Of a stretch of 64,000 bases of DNA, positions 25,310-34,740 are shown one piece after another; the first letter of the stretch is position 1; each line of letters opens with the position of its first letter. The notes below the pieces were generated by a model. That model was not told where the DNA came from and did not search any database. It saw nothing but the letters and a program-made list of their open reading frames with translations. This DNA is from UBA3210 sp963610315 (GTDB taxonomy: Bacteria; Bacillota_I; Bacilli_A; RFN20; CAG-449). The position numbers and the translations under genes are program-made. The stretch spans positions 1-64,000 of the forward strand of contig CAVDMV010000001.1 of the NCBI GenBank assembly GCA_963610315.1. Reading direction: 5' to 3'.

Positions 25310-25339
25310 AGAATTTTTCTTTTATTAAAAGAATATTCT
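25310..25339. repeat. Dyad upstream of recN
   Basis: AGAAT and ATTCT flank TTCTTTTA-T-TAAAAGAA. All arms pair, giving a 30-base interrupted palindrome 75-100 bases upstream of recN. It may be an operator or just a structured leader; no consensus is recognised. Confidence 0.4.
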
Positions 25340-25388
25340 TCTTCCATATATATAATTAACCTTATTTAAAAAAAATCCTAAAAAGAAA

Positions 25389-25418
25389 TGAAAAAAAGAC
25401 TTCTAAAATTAGAAGTCT
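25389..25418 (-). terminator. Terminator of the glyS-trmK operon, overlapping the trmK stop
   Basis: AGACTTCTAA (25397-25406) pairs with TTAGAAGTCT (25409-25418). The T run lies on the - strand side. The trmK stop codon (25409-25411) is inside the stem. Confidence 0.8.
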
Positions 25419-26068
25419 AATACATTTTGATACTCTTTTATGCTATTAATAATTTCTTCTACTCGTTCGACAGGTAGATTTTCTTTTCTAAGAGCTTCAA
25501 TTTTTTTTAACTGGTCTTCGATATGATGAATAAAATATTCATTTTTGCTTTTAAGTAAAATAGGTCCATATTTTATTTCTAAAGAAGAATAATCTTTATG
25601 ACCTTTTTTAAATAAACTAACTTCATAATATTTATTTTCATCAATGACGCAGTCCTCGTTAGATATAAAATATCCTTTAGAAACTAAATAAGCTCTAATT
25701 TCATCCATTTTACCATGAGAAGAAATGATTATATTATCTAGTTTTAATAATCTTTCTAACGAATCATTAAAGATTTTGATAATAGTGTCTTTACCCATAC
25801 CCGCGATAATGATTGTATCAATATCACTTGGTAAATAAGTAATTCCATCACTTAAAGAAGTTTCAATATCGAGTCCTAATTCTTCTAAATTGGCTTTTAA
25901 GATATTATAAGGGCCCTTTTTATTTTCAATCGCTAAACCACGTTTAATGATCCTATTTTCTTTTAAATAGGCAATTAAATATCCGTGATCAGCCCCAATA
26001 TCAGCCGCGGAAGAAGATTGAGGGACTAATAAAGCAATCATTTTTAATCTTAAAGATAGATTAATCAT
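25409..26068 (-). CDS. trmK: tRNA (adenine22-N1)-methyltransferase
   Basis: A 219-residue SAM-dependent enzyme that methylates A22 of bacterial tRNAs. It starts LSLRLKMIALLVPQSSSAADIGADHGYLIAYL, giving the SAM-binding motif I (ADIGADHGYL). IIAGMGKDTIIKI is the family's catalytic NxGM-like loop region. A C-terminal helical arm follows (LKKIEALRKENLPVERVEEI). It overlaps the rpoD stop by one base, the order seen in Bacillus (sigA-trmK). Confidence 0.92.
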   Translation of the reverse strand: MINLSLRLKMIALLVPQSSSAADIGADHGYLIAYLKENRIIKRGLAIENKKGPYNILKANLEELGLDIETSLSDGITYLPSDIDTIIIAGMGKDTIIKIFNDSLERLLKLDNIIISSHGKMDEIRAYLVSKGYFISNEDCVIDENKYYEVSLFKKGHKDYSSLEIKYGPILLKSKNEYFIHHIEDQLKKIEALRKENLPVERVEEIINSIKEYQNVLDF

Positions 26069-27390
26069 TACATGTCTCGATAATCACCAAAACGTTTTGA
26101 ACGAACTGGATGTCTTAATTTACGGATTGCTTTTGCTTCAATTTGACGAATTCTTTCGCGAGTAACACCAAATTCTTTACCAACTTCTTCAAGAGTTCTT
26201 GGTCGACCATCATCTAGACCATAACGTAAGCGAAGAACTCTTTCTTCTCTATCAGTTAAATCTTTCATGACCGAATATAATTCTTCTTTTAATAAACTCT
26301 TAGTTGCGAATTCACTTGGTGAAGTTGCATCTTTATCTTCAATGAAATCGCCTAAATGAGAATCATCTTCTTCACCAATAGGTGTTTCTAAAGAAACTGG
26401 AGATAAAGCGATTTTTTGAATTTCTCTAATTCTTTCAGGAGAAATTCTACTAGCTGGATCCATCGCATCAGAAATTTCTTGTGCGTTAGGTTCTCTACCT
26501 AATTTTTGGACTAATTCTCTTTGAGTTCTCGTGATTTTATTAATTGTTTCAACCATGTGAACTGGAATTCTAATTGTTCTAGCTTGATCAGCGATAGCTC
26601 TAGTAATCGCTTGTCTAATCCACCAAGTTGCATAAGTTGAGAATTTAAAACCTTTAGTATAATCGAATTTTTCAACCGCTTTAATTAAACCTAAGTTACC
26701 TTCTTGAATTAAATCTAAGAATTGTAAACCTCTACCGACGTAGTGTTTTGCGATTGAAACGACTAAACGTAAGTTCGCGTTAATTAATTCATCATGAGCT
26801 TCTTTATCCCCTTGAGCGATTCTTTCTGCGAGTTCTTGTTCTCTTTCTGGAGTTAAAAGTTCGACATTACCAATTTCTTTTAAATACATTTTAACTGTAT
26901 CAGTGACTTTTACATTATCTCCAGCAAGGGCGTTATAATCAATCCTATCGATATTTTCGATATTTTCAATTTCTTCTTCTGCACCTTCTTGGAAATCATC
27001 ATCAACGTCTAATAAATCATTTTCAAATGAATCATCTTTCATTTTTGATTCATCAAAGTCCATTTCTTCTAGATTATCATCTTCGTTAGTATTTACTTTG
27101 ATGTTTTTATCAGTGAAATATTTGATTAATTCTTCTAATTCTTCATCAGAAAGTTGAAGTTTATCAACCGCGTCAAAGATTTCGTCTTGATCAAGAACAT
27201 TACCATTCTTCTTTGCTTGTTTTTCTAAACCTTTTTTTACTGAATCAAGAACTTTTTGCTTTTCACGAGCTTCTTCAGCTTCAGTATCTTCAATAGGTAA
27301 ATCTTCGATTTCACTATCTTCATATTCTTCGTCGAAATCTTCTTCTTCGTCTTCTAATTCTTCGATTTCTTCTTTAGTTTTCTTTGCCAT
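26068..27390 (-). CDS. rpoD: Primary sigma factor RpoD/SigA
   Basis: A 440-residue housekeeping sigma factor. After a very acidic N terminus (residues 8-40 are mostly Glu/Asp) come region 1.2 (DTVKMYLKEIGNVELLTPERE), region 2 (DLIQEGNLGLIKAVEKFDY and FKFSTYATWWIRQAITRAI), region 3 (TRTQRELVQKLGREPNAQEI) and region 4 (TLEEVGKEFGVTRERIRQIE). The strict TTGACA/TATAAT promoters across the window match what this protein should read. The acidic extension is a little longer than in Bacillus. AAGGAGG precedes the ATG. It lies in the glyS-dnaG-rpoD-trmK operon. Confidence 0.97.
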   Translation of the reverse strand: MAKKTKEEIEELEDEEEDFDEEYEDSEIEDLPIEDTEAEEAREKQKVLDSVKKGLEKQAKKNGNVLDQDEIFDAVDKLQLSDEELEELIKYFTDKNIKVNTNEDDNLEEMDFDESKMKDDSFENDLLDVDDDFQEGAEEEIENIENIDRIDYNALAGDNVKVTDTVKMYLKEIGNVELLTPEREQELAERIAQGDKEAHDELINANLRLVVSIAKHYVGRGLQFLDLIQEGNLGLIKAVEKFDYTKGFKFSTYATWWIRQAITRAIADQARTIRIPVHMVETINKITRTQRELVQKLGREPNAQEISDAMDPASRISPERIREIQKIALSPVSLETPIGEEDDSHLGDFIEDKDATSPSEFATKSLLKEELYSVMKDLTDREERVLRLRYGLDDGRPRTLEEVGKEFGVTRERIRQIEAKAIRKLRHPVRSKRFGDYRDM

Positions 27391-27408
27391 AAATTCGACC
27401 TCCTTTTT

Positions 27409-29181
27409 TTATTTTTTCTTTTTTAAATTATCATTTTCTTTTGAATATTCTTCTAACGATTTAACTTGTTGTTCTAAAGATAAATCTTCATTATGAAGGG
27501 ATCTATTCAATTTCTCTTCAAGAGACATTCTCTCCATATTTTTCTTTAATAAGAAGAAATATTCATTCATTGTTTCTTCTGAATATGGTGCGTGTTTATC
27601 ATTTAATAATAAATCAGTAATCGTATCGATTAATTCTTTATTATGGATATCATCATTAGTTTGTAATTCACTAATTAAATCAATGCCCGAAACTTTATTT
27701 GTTCGATCATACATATCGATAATATAATTCGCGATAGTAGAATAAACATCATCGATTAAATAAGCACCATTTTTTAAATAATAAGAAACTGCATTAGGAT
27801 CAGTTAACATAAGATAAACGATCTCTTTTTGCACTTTCTTCACTTGAGAAGTTTTTAAATCTTCACTTTTAGAAATTAAATCATAATCAATCTTTTTATT
27901 TTCTAAAGTTGTTTGTAATAAATTTTTATATGTTTGTTCACTTAATCCTGTATCAGTCGCAAGACGTTTAATTAAGATATTTTTTGAAACATTATCTTTT
28001 AAAGTAGATACGTAAGAAGAAACTACTTTTGAAAATTCACTTTTTCCTGTCGAAGTCTTTAAATCGTATTGCTTAAAATAATATGAATAAGCAAAATCGA
28101 TTCCTTCTTTTAATCTATTCGCGAGTTTAAATAATGTTTCTTTACCATATTTTTGTAATATTTCATCAGGATCTAAAGTTGATTTACCATAGTCTACTAC
28201 TTTATATGGAATATCATTTTCCATTAAGATATTTCCGGCAGCTAAACAGCCATGTTGACCAGCTGCATCACCATCTAAACATAATCTCACTTCGACATTT
28301 AAACTTCTTAACATCCTCGCGTGTTCTTTAGTAAAAGCTGTTCCTAGTAACGCCACACAGGATTTAATTCCTGCGTTATATAAAGCAAATACATCCATAA
28401 AGCCTTCAACGACATAGACGCATTTTTCTTTACTAGCTTCTTTCTTCGCATTTTGATAATTATATAAAACTTCTCTTTTCTTAAAGACATTAGTCTCTTT
28501 ACTTGAAAGAAATTTTGGTTCAATATGATCATCAATTCTTCTTCCAGAAAAGCCGATTACTTCCGAATGAACATTATAGATTGGAAATATTAATCGACCG
28601 TGATAGAAGTCAATATATGTTCCATTAGATCTAGTTAATATTCCAATTTCATCTAAGATATCGACGCTTATATCTTTTCCTCTTAATAATTTAATATCGA
28701 GTTCTGGATTACTTGAAGCGTAACCTAATTCGAAATAAGAAATCATTTCACTTGAGATATTTCTTTTTTCTAAATAGGAACGACATTCGGCCCCATCCTG
28801 CGTATCTAATAAATATTTATAGATTTCTTTTGCTTCATTTAATGCGTGAAGCTCATCTTGAATATGTGGATCTACTTCTCTCGCTTTAACGCTTAATTTA
28901 GGAGAAGAAAAGCCAATTTTATTTGCGACAATATTAACTGCCTCATCAAAAGATACATTTTCGTATTTTTTAACAAAGGATATAGCATTACCACCTTCAT
29001 TACATACGAAACATTTAAAAATCTTTTTTTCCGGAGTTATTCGCATCGAAGGATTTGTATCATTATGAAAAGGACATAAACAAACATATGAATTGCCCTT
29101 TTTAATGACATTCACATAACTTTGAATAATACTAACAATATCAGCTTTTTCTAAAATTTCTGAAATTATTTCGTGATCCAT
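27409..29181 (-). CDS. dnaG: DNA primase DnaG
   Basis: A 590-residue primase that makes RNA primers for replication. The N-terminal zinc-binding domain has CPFHNDTNPSM and KCFVC. The TOPRIM core contains VVEGFMDVFALYNAG and CLDGDAAGQ with its metal-binding residues. The C-terminal helicase-binding region is helical. It sits 18 bases before rpoD in the macromolecular-synthesis operon, so primase, sigma factor and glycyl-tRNA synthetase share one promoter at 30601-30630. Confidence 0.96.
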   Translation of the reverse strand: MDHEIISEILEKADIVSIIQSYVNVIKKGNSYVCLCPFHNDTNPSMRITPEKKIFKCFVCNEGGNAISFVKKYENVSFDEAVNIVANKIGFSSPKLSVKAREVDPHIQDELHALNEAKEIYKYLLDTQDGAECRSYLEKRNISSEMISYFELGYASSNPELDIKLLRGKDISVDILDEIGILTRSNGTYIDFYHGRLIFPIYNVHSEVIGFSGRRIDDHIEPKFLSSKETNVFKKREVLYNYQNAKKEASKEKCVYVVEGFMDVFALYNAGIKSCVALLGTAFTKEHARMLRSLNVEVRLCLDGDAAGQHGCLAAGNILMENDIPYKVVDYGKSTLDPDEILQKYGKETLFKLANRLKEGIDFAYSYYFKQYDLKTSTGKSEFSKVVSSYVSTLKDNVSKNILIKRLATDTGLSEQTYKNLLQTTLENKKIDYDLISKSEDLKTSQVKKVQKEIVYLMLTDPNAVSYYLKNGAYLIDDVYSTIANYIIDMYDRTNKVSGIDLISELQTNDDIHNKELIDTITDLLLNDKHAPYSEETMNEYFFLLKKNMERMSLEEKLNRSLHNEDLSLEQQVKSLEEYSKENDNLKKKK

Positions 29182-29201
29182 TAAATCCTTCTTTCTTTTA
29201 A

Positions 29202-30569
29202 TTAAAATTTAATTTTTTCGTTAATATATTTACTTACTTCACTTAGAGGCATTCTTACTTGTTCCATTGAATCTCTATCTCTAATTGTGACGCAGTTATC
29301 TTCTAAAGTATCAAAATCAACTGTTAAACAATATGGAGTACCGATTGCATCTTGTCTTCTATAACGTTTACCAATTGAACCAGTTTCATCATAAGTAACT
29401 GAGAATTCTTTACAAAGTGAATTTAAGATTTCTGTCGCTTTTTCATTTAACTTTTTACTTAATGGTAAAATAGCCACTTTATAAGGAGCGACAGCTGGAT
29501 GAAGATGCATTACAATACGAGTATCGTTTTCAAGTTGTTCTACTTCATAAGCTTCACACATTAATACTAAAGCGAGACGATCTGCCCCAAGAGCTGGTTC
29601 AACACAGTATGGAATATATTTTTCATTAGTAATAGGATCAAAATAAGATAAATCTTCTTTTGAATATTCTTGATGGCGTTTTAAATCGTAGTCAGTACGA
29701 TCAGCAATACCCCATAATTCACCCCATCCGAATGGGAATTTATATTCGATATCAGTTGTTGCGACTGAGTAGAAAGCTAAAGCAGCTTTTTCATGATCTC
29801 TATATCTTAAATTTTCTTGTTTAATATTTAAGGAATATAAGAATTCCATACAATATTTCTTCCAATATTCAAACCATTTTAAATCTTCACCTGGTTTACA
29901 GAAGAATTCCATTTCCATTTGTTCGAATTCTCTAATACGGAAGATGAAGTTACCTGGAGTAATTTCATTTCTAAATGATTTACCAATATCACAGATACCG
30001 AGAGGAAGTTTCTTTCTAGTAGTACGAACAACATTCGCGAAGTTAACAAATAATCCTTGCGCAGTTTCTGGACGTAAATAAACTTCTGATTTAGAATCTT
30101 CAGTAACACCGATATGAGTCTTAAACATCATTTGGAATTGTCTAATACCAGTAAAATTAGAATTGCCACATTTTGGGCATACGATATGATGTTCTTGAAT
30201 ATAAGTGACCATTTCGTCGTTACTCATTCCAGCACAAGAAATACCTGCTTGAGATTCAATTAAATCATCAGCTCTATGACGTGCTTTACATGATTTACAA
30301 TCGATTAATGGATCAGAGAAGTTCGCGATATGTCCTGTCGCTTCCCAAACCTTTGAATTCATGATGATTGCTGGATCTAAGCCGACGTTCATTGGTTGTT
30401 CAGTGACGAACTTCTTCCACCATAAATCTTTAACATTTCTTTTAAATAATGATCCTAGAGGTCCATAATCCCAAGAATTAGATAAACCTCCATATATTTG
30501 TGAACCTGGATAAACATAACCAGATACTTGTAAATGAGAGACAATCTCATCAAATTTATATTCTGCCAT
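29202..30569 (-). CDS. glyS: Glycyl-tRNA synthetase (alpha2 type)
   Basis: A 455-residue class II synthetase of the single-chain type, as in Mycoplasma, Staphylococcus and eukaryotes, rather than the glyQ/glyS tetramer. Motif 2 is FRNEITPGNFIFRIREFEQMEMEFF and motif 3 is EPALGADRLALVL. An inserted zinc site has CKSCKARHRADDLIE and CPKCGNSNF. An anticodon-binding domain closes the protein. AGGAGGAATT precedes the ATG. The leader from the promoter is only about 20 bases, so there is no T-box. It is first in the operon with dnaG, rpoD and trmK. Confidence 0.95.
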   Translation of the reverse strand: MAEYKFDEIVSHLQVSGYVYPGSQIYGGLSNSWDYGPLGSLFKRNVKDLWWKKFVTEQPMNVGLDPAIIMNSKVWEATGHIANFSDPLIDCKSCKARHRADDLIESQAGISCAGMSNDEMVTYIQEHHIVCPKCGNSNFTGIRQFQMMFKTHIGVTEDSKSEVYLRPETAQGLFVNFANVVRTTRKKLPLGICDIGKSFRNEITPGNFIFRIREFEQMEMEFFCKPGEDLKWFEYWKKYCMEFLYSLNIKQENLRYRDHEKAALAFYSVATTDIEYKFPFGWGELWGIADRTDYDLKRHQEYSKEDLSYFDPITNEKYIPYCVEPALGADRLALVLMCEAYEVEQLENDTRIVMHLHPAVAPYKVAILPLSKKLNEKATEILNSLCKEFSVTYDETGSIGKRYRRQDAIGTPYCLTVDFDTLEDNCVTIRDRDSMEQVRMPLSEVSKYINEKIKF

Positions 30570-30600
30570 AATTCCTCCTGCAAATTACAAAATCCATTAA

Positions 30601-30630
30601 ATTATATGTGTTACACGTATGTCGTGTCAA
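30601..30630 (-). promoter_or_regulatory. Consensus promoter of glyS-dnaG-rpoD-trmK
   Basis: On the - strand the -35 is a perfect TTGACA (30625-30630) and the -10 a perfect TATAAT (30601-30606), with an 18-base spacer. Confidence 0.9.
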
Positions 30631-30633
30631 CCC

Positions 30634-30648
30634 ACTATAAGTGTATTT
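30634..30648. repeat. Dispersed copy of the terminus repeat motif
   Basis: ACTATAAGTGTATTT is identical to 20023-20037 in the 40-bp array. Here it sits directly upstream of the -35 of the glyS-dnaG-rpoD promoter. Confidence 0.55.
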
Positions 30649-30693
30649 TTATTTAATTTTACGATTTTCTCTTTTATTTTATCTTGATGTAAC

Positions 30694-31425
30694 CTATAAA
30701 GCATCAATGCTTCTTAAATACATTTCTTCTCCTTTAAAAGAAGATATTCCAAAACTATTTTTTAAATGAGATGTTAAATCTTTTAATAAATTTATAGCCG
30801 TAACTTTATTAAAAGTATAATGGTCCATTTTATCTACTCCAACCTTAAAACTATATAAGAAAGTTTTTAAATAATCTTCTCCTTGGGCGCAATGATATTT
30901 TCTTAAATGATTAGAACAAATAAAACCACCTTCAGAATAACTGACGCTTGCAATATGAAGATTATCTGAACAATGTACGCAAGAAGAATAATTTAAAGAA
31001 TAGCCAGATAATTTAATAATATTAGCTAAAATAATACATACTAATGTTAAGGTATCAAAATCTTTATCAATAAGTTCTAGGCATTTTAATAAATAAGGAT
31101 AAAGTTGACTATTATTTTCATCTAAACATTTAATAATAACTTCACTAAGAAAACTAACTGCACTCATCTTTTCTAATGATTCATACATCGATGAAAATGA
31201 AGAGATTAGTTTACCTTGCGTTAAAGTAAAATTATTTCCTTTGTTAGATAAAGTAAATACTGAATGAGCATATAATAAAACGCTAGACGCATTTTTACTT
31301 GTAAGAGAAAGAACTCCACGAGCTAAAAAAGAAATGGTTCCGTTTTCACTTAAAACTAAAACCATTGCGTCTTTTTCTTTATATGCGTTAACTCTTAATA
31401 CAATTCCTGTAATATCGATATTCAT
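30694..31425 (-). CDS. recO: DNA repair protein RecO
   Basis: A 243-residue recombination mediator that helps load RecA with RecF/RecR. The N-terminal OB fold starts MNIDITGIVLRVNAYKEKDAMVLVLSENG, with LARGVLSLTSKNAS typical of RecO. A helical domain follows, with the zinc-binding CVHC...GGFICSNH. It lies two bases after era, in the conserved era-recO-glyS order. Confidence 0.93.
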   Translation of the reverse strand: MNIDITGIVLRVNAYKEKDAMVLVLSENGTISFLARGVLSLTSKNASSVLLYAHSVFTLSNKGNNFTLTQGKLISSFSSMYESLEKMSAVSFLSEVIIKCLDENNSQLYPYLLKCLELIDKDFDTLTLVCIILANIIKLSGYSLNYSSCVHCSDNLHIASVSYSEGGFICSNHLRKYHCAQGEDYLKTFLYSFKVGVDKMDHYTFNKVTAINLLKDLTSHLKNSFGISSFKGEEMYLRSIDAL

Positions 31426-31427
31426 TT

Positions 31428-32318
31428 TTATTCTTCGTCTTGTTTATAACCAAATTCTTTTAAATAAGAAGATGAATTACGCCAATTTTCTTCGACACGA
31501 ACAAATGTCTTTAAATTAACTTTACGATCTAACATCTTTTCTAATTCTTTACGTGCGCTCATACCGATACGTTTAATCATCTTTCCTTGCGCACCGATAA
31601 TAATACCTTTTTGTGATGATTTTTCGCAAATGATCGTAGCATTAATTTCTAAACAATCATTTACTTTGGCCATTTTTTCAATTTTAACCGCGATACAATG
31701 AGGTACTTCTTCTTCTAAATATAATAAAGTTTTTTCGCGAATTATTTCTCCGACTAAGAAACTTAATGGATGATTAGATTTGTAATCATCAGGATAATAT
31801 TTAAATCCATCAGGAAGAACTTTCTTAATTTCGGAAATGAGTAAATCACAGTTAACATTGTTACGTGCGCTAATCTCAATAAAATGTGCTTCAGGGAAAT
31901 ATGAGCTATATGCTTTCTTTAAATTCTCCATTAATAAAACATTTGTTAAATCGATTTTATTAAAAACGACAAACATTGGACATTTACCATTTTTTAAAGA
32001 TAAACAAACCGGTTCATCTTTTTCTTTTGAAAATGACATTGATGAATCAACTAATAAAATTAAAGCATCAATTCCACTTAAAGAAGAATAAGCTTCAGAA
32101 TTCATATATTCATCAAGTTTTTGATGAGGAATTAAGATTCCTGGAGTATCAATAAAAACAATTTGTGAATCAGAATCATTATAAATTCCTTGAATCGCGT
32201 TTCTCGTTGTTTGAGGTTTAGGAGTAGCAATCGAAATTTTTGAATGAACCAATTGATTAATTAATGTAGATTTTCCTGCGTTAGTTCTACCAACTATTGT
32301 GACAAATCCTGATTTCAT
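31428..32318 (-). CDS. era: GTPase Era
   Basis: A 296-residue GTPase for 16S rRNA maturation and 30S assembly. It starts KSGFVTIVGRTNAGKSTLINQL (G1), with TRNAIQGIYN (G2), DTPGI (G3), NKID (G4) and SARN (G5). The C-terminal KH domain contains IIIGAQGKMIKRIGMSARKELE, which binds the 3' end of 16S rRNA. It overlaps cdd by one base, and ybeY lies just upstream, so genes for the same maturation process are clustered. Confidence 0.96.
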   Translation of the reverse strand: MKSGFVTIVGRTNAGKSTLINQLVHSKISIATPKPQTTRNAIQGIYNDSDSQIVFIDTPGILIPHQKLDEYMNSEAYSSLSGIDALILLVDSSMSFSKEKDEPVCLSLKNGKCPMFVVFNKIDLTNVLLMENLKKAYSSYFPEAHFIEISARNNVNCDLLISEIKKVLPDGFKYYPDDYKSNHPLSFLVGEIIREKTLLYLEEEVPHCIAVKIEKMAKVNDCLEINATIICEKSSQKGIIIGAQGKMIKRIGMSARKELEKMLDRKVNLKTFVRVEENWRNSSSYLKEFGYKQDEE

Positions 32319-32728
32319 TAGTCCATGTTTTCCTTTTCAAATTGATATGGTAATAATTCATTAACATCTGTAACGAGTTCTTGACCTTTTAAATTAAAGA
32401 TGTAGATTGGTGCCGTTTTAGGGAATAATTCACTTAAAACTTGGCGACAAGCTCCGCAAGGATAAGGTAATGAATTAGATTCGCAACATAATGCCATCGC
32501 GAGCATATCACTAGTTTTATAACCTGATAAAATTGTTCTAAAAACAGTATTTCTTTCTGCACACATACTTAATCCATAAGAAGCGTTTTCAATATTCGCT
32601 CCTTGAATGATATTTCCATCTTTTAATAAAATAGCCGCGGCTACTCTAAAATTAGAATATGGTGAATATGATAAATTTAAAGCTTCAATAGCTTTTTCTT
32701 TTAATTCTTTAATTTGTTCTTCTTTCAT
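32318..32728 (-). CDS. cdd: Cytidine deaminase
   Basis: A 136-residue zinc enzyme that converts cytidine and deoxycytidine to uridine forms for salvage. The active site is complete: CAERNTVF (zinc Cys and catalytic Glu) and PCGACRQVLSEL (two further zinc Cys). ASYGLSMCAERN is the family signature. It sits between ybeY and era as in Bacillus; its product would feed the pathway that ends at deoB in this window. Confidence 0.95.
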   Translation of the reverse strand: MKEEQIKELKEKAIEALNLSYSPYSNFRVAAAILLKDGNIIQGANIENASYGLSMCAERNTVFRTILSGYKTSDMLAMALCCESNSLPYPCGACRQVLSELFPKTAPIYIFNLKGQELVTDVNELLPYQFEKENMD

Positions 32729-32736
32729 ATATTCTC

Positions 32737-33201
32737 CTAAAGGCCTAATAAATCCATCACTTCATCTTGGATTTTAAACATTACTTCTTCATCTTCTTTT
32801 TTCATGTGATCATAACCTAATAGATGAAGTAAGCCATGGCAAGTTAGAAATGACATTTCTCTTTCTAATGAATGTTTATATTCTTCTGCTTGAGCGATAC
32901 ATACATCGCTACAAATGAAGATTTCACCTAAATCACGAGGTAAACTAGGATCGTTATTAATTTTACTTTCGCCTTCATAATCATCTTCAAAAGCAAAAGA
33001 AATTACATCTGTTGGTCGATCGATATGACGATACGTTCTATTAATTTCATGAATTCTTTCTTTTGAAACGAGATTAATTTCAAAGATAAAATAACCATCT
33101 AACGATAAATGTTTAAAAACTGTTTCCACGATATTTAAAAAATAATCTTCGTTAAACGTTGTTAAATTTGTTTCATTTTCAAATGACATTTCGATTTCCA
33201 T
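32737..33201 (-). CDS. ybeY: Endoribonuclease YbeY
   Basis: A 154-residue metal-dependent RNase for 16S rRNA 3' end maturation and ribosome quality control. HGLLHLLGYDH contains the three zinc-binding His. RHIDRPTDVISFAFEDD is the other conserved block. AAGAGGC precedes the ATG. It begins the ybeY-cdd-era-recO unit under the promoter at 33226-33254. Confidence 0.94.
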   Translation of the reverse strand: MEIEMSFENETNLTTFNEDYFLNIVETVFKHLSLDGYFIFEINLVSKERIHEINRTYRHIDRPTDVISFAFEDDYEGESKINNDPSLPRDLGEIFICSDVCIAQAEEYKHSLEREMSFLTCHGLLHLLGYDHMKKEDEEVMFKIQDEVMDLLGL

Positions 33202-33225
33202 AATTAAGCCTCTTTTTTCTCTATT

Positions 33226-33254
33226 ATTATAATTTTTTTAAGATTAATAAGCAA
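33226..33254 (-). promoter_or_regulatory. Promoter of ybeY-cdd-era-recO
   Basis: On the - strand the -35 TTGCTT (33249-33254) and -10 TATAAT (33226-33231) are separated by 17 bases. Confidence 0.75.
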
Positions 33255-33266
33255 TTTAAATAATTT

Positions 33267-33296
33267 AAAAAGCAGCGAAACTCTCGTCTCGCTGCA
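33267..33296 (-). terminator. Terminator of the glycogen operon
   Basis: GCAGCGA (33272-33278) pairs with TCGCTGC (33289-33295). The stem is GC-rich and a T run follows on the - strand. Confidence 0.88.
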
Positions 33297-33300
33297 AAAA

Positions 33301-34740
33301 TTATTTATTTAAAGCTTCACAATATAAATCGTAATATTCTTTATATGATTTAGTCCAGGAATTATTCACTTTCATCGCATTATGAATAATTTTTGTATAA
33401 GGTCTCTTCTTCTTATATAAATCTAAGCTTAATTGTACAGTTGATAAGAAAGATTGTTTATTAAAATCAGTAAAGAGGAAACCATTAGCATCTTTTTCAT
33501 TCATTCCATTATATGGAATAATAGTATCAACTAAACCACCAGTCGCTCTAGCGAGAGGAATAGTTCCATAACGATGAGAAATCATTTGGGTAATGCCACA
33601 TGGTTCAAAACGAGATGGCATTAAGAAGAAGTCACAACTTGCATAAGCAACGTGAGCCGTTTCTTCTGAATATTTTAAATCAATCGCGAAATTATGAGGA
33701 TATTTTTCCGCCATCGCTTTCATCTTATCTTCAATTTCTTTTTCACCAGTTCCTAAAACGTAAATACAAACTTTTGCTTTAATTAATTCTTCTAAAGAAT
33801 CAGTGACTAAATCTAAACCTTTTTGTGATGTTAATCGAGAAACAATTCCATATAAAGGATATTTAGGATTTAAACCTTTTTCTTTACAGAATTCACGTTT
33901 ATTCTTACCTTTTTGTTGAATGACATTTTCAATAGTATAATGATGTTTAATAAATGGATCTTTATCTGGGTTCCAATCTTTTGTATCAATACCGTTTACA
34001 ATGCCGCGGACTATTCCTTTTCTATATGTTAAACAATCTTGTAAGCCTTGTCCAGCTTGGCCATTAAGTAATTCTTCACGATGAGTTTTTGAAACTACTG
34101 TAATTCGATCAGCGAGCATTATACCTGTCTTTAAATAAGAAACTTTATTATCGAATCTAGTTGTTCCATCATCAAAGAATTTTTCACTCAAATTAAAGTA
34201 GTCATATAAATCTTTACGATCGACTAAGCCTAAGAAAGCTGGATTATGGATTGTATAGATAAATTTTGGCTCTCTTCTTAATTTTCCAACATATTGTTCA
34301 CGGTAAATTAATGGAATCATACCTGTTTGCCAATCGTGTAAATGGATGATTTCAAAAGCTAATTTAAGAACTTCAATCATCTTTAATGAACATAATTGAA
34401 AAAACGCAAATCTTTCTTGATCATCAAAATATCCATAAGGATTTTCTCTTCCACCAAAATAGAAATCATTACCTAAGAAATAATATGTTATTCCACGATA
34501 TTTACATGAAAGAACTTCACATTTTATCTTTTGTCTCCAAGACATATCGATTTCAAAATCAGTGACGTGTTTAATATTGTATTCTTCTTTTTTATTTTTA
34601 ATTTTTTGATAATAAGGTAAGACGATCGTAGTTGGATGTTTATAAACAACCATTTTTCTTGATAAAGAATAAACTACATCGGCAAGACCACCTGTTTTAA
34701 TAAACGGAACACTTTCCGAACTAATCATGCATATTTTCAT
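33301..34740 (-). CDS. glgA: Glycogen synthase (ADP-glucose, GT5)
   Basis: A 479-residue enzyme that extends glycogen with glucose from ADP-glucose. It begins MKICMISSESVPFIKTGGLADVVYSLSRK, with the ADP-glucose-binding KTGGLADV. SRLTSQKGLDLV and MPSRFEPCGITQMISHRYGTIPLARATGGL give the second nucleotide site and the EX7E-type retaining transferase motif. It is last in the glg operon, overlapping glgD by one base. Confidence 0.96.
   Translation of the reverse strand: MKICMISSESVPFIKTGGLADVVYSLSRKMVVYKHPTTIVLPYYQKIKNKKEEYNIKHVTDFEIDMSWRQKIKCEVLSCKYRGITYYFLGNDFYFGGRENPYGYFDDQERFAFFQLCSLKMIEVLKLAFEIIHLHDWQTGMIPLIYREQYVGKLRREPKFIYTIHNPAFLGLVDRKDLYDYFNLSEKFFDDGTTRFDNKVSYLKTGIMLADRITVVSKTHREELLNGQAGQGLQDCLTYRKGIVRGIVNGIDTKDWNPDKDPFIKHHYTIENVIQQKGKNKREFCKEKGLNPKYPLYGIVSRLTSQKGLDLVTDSLEELIKAKVCIYVLGTGEKEIEDKMKAMAEKYPHNFAIDLKYSEETAHVAYASCDFFLMPSRFEPCGITQMISHRYGTIPLARATGGLVDTIIPYNGMNEKDANGFLFTDFNKQSFLSTVQLSLDLYKKKRPYTKIIHNAMKVNNSWTKSYKEYYDLYCEALNK

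Noticed and set aside
25310..25339. LexA/SOS box upstream of recN
   Set aside because: The dyad lacks the GAAC-N4-GTTC pattern of Gram-positive LexA sites.
30570..30600. T-box riboswitch for glyS (and for leuS at 60714-60756)
   Set aside because: The leaders between promoter and start are too short and contain no specifier stem or T-box sequence.
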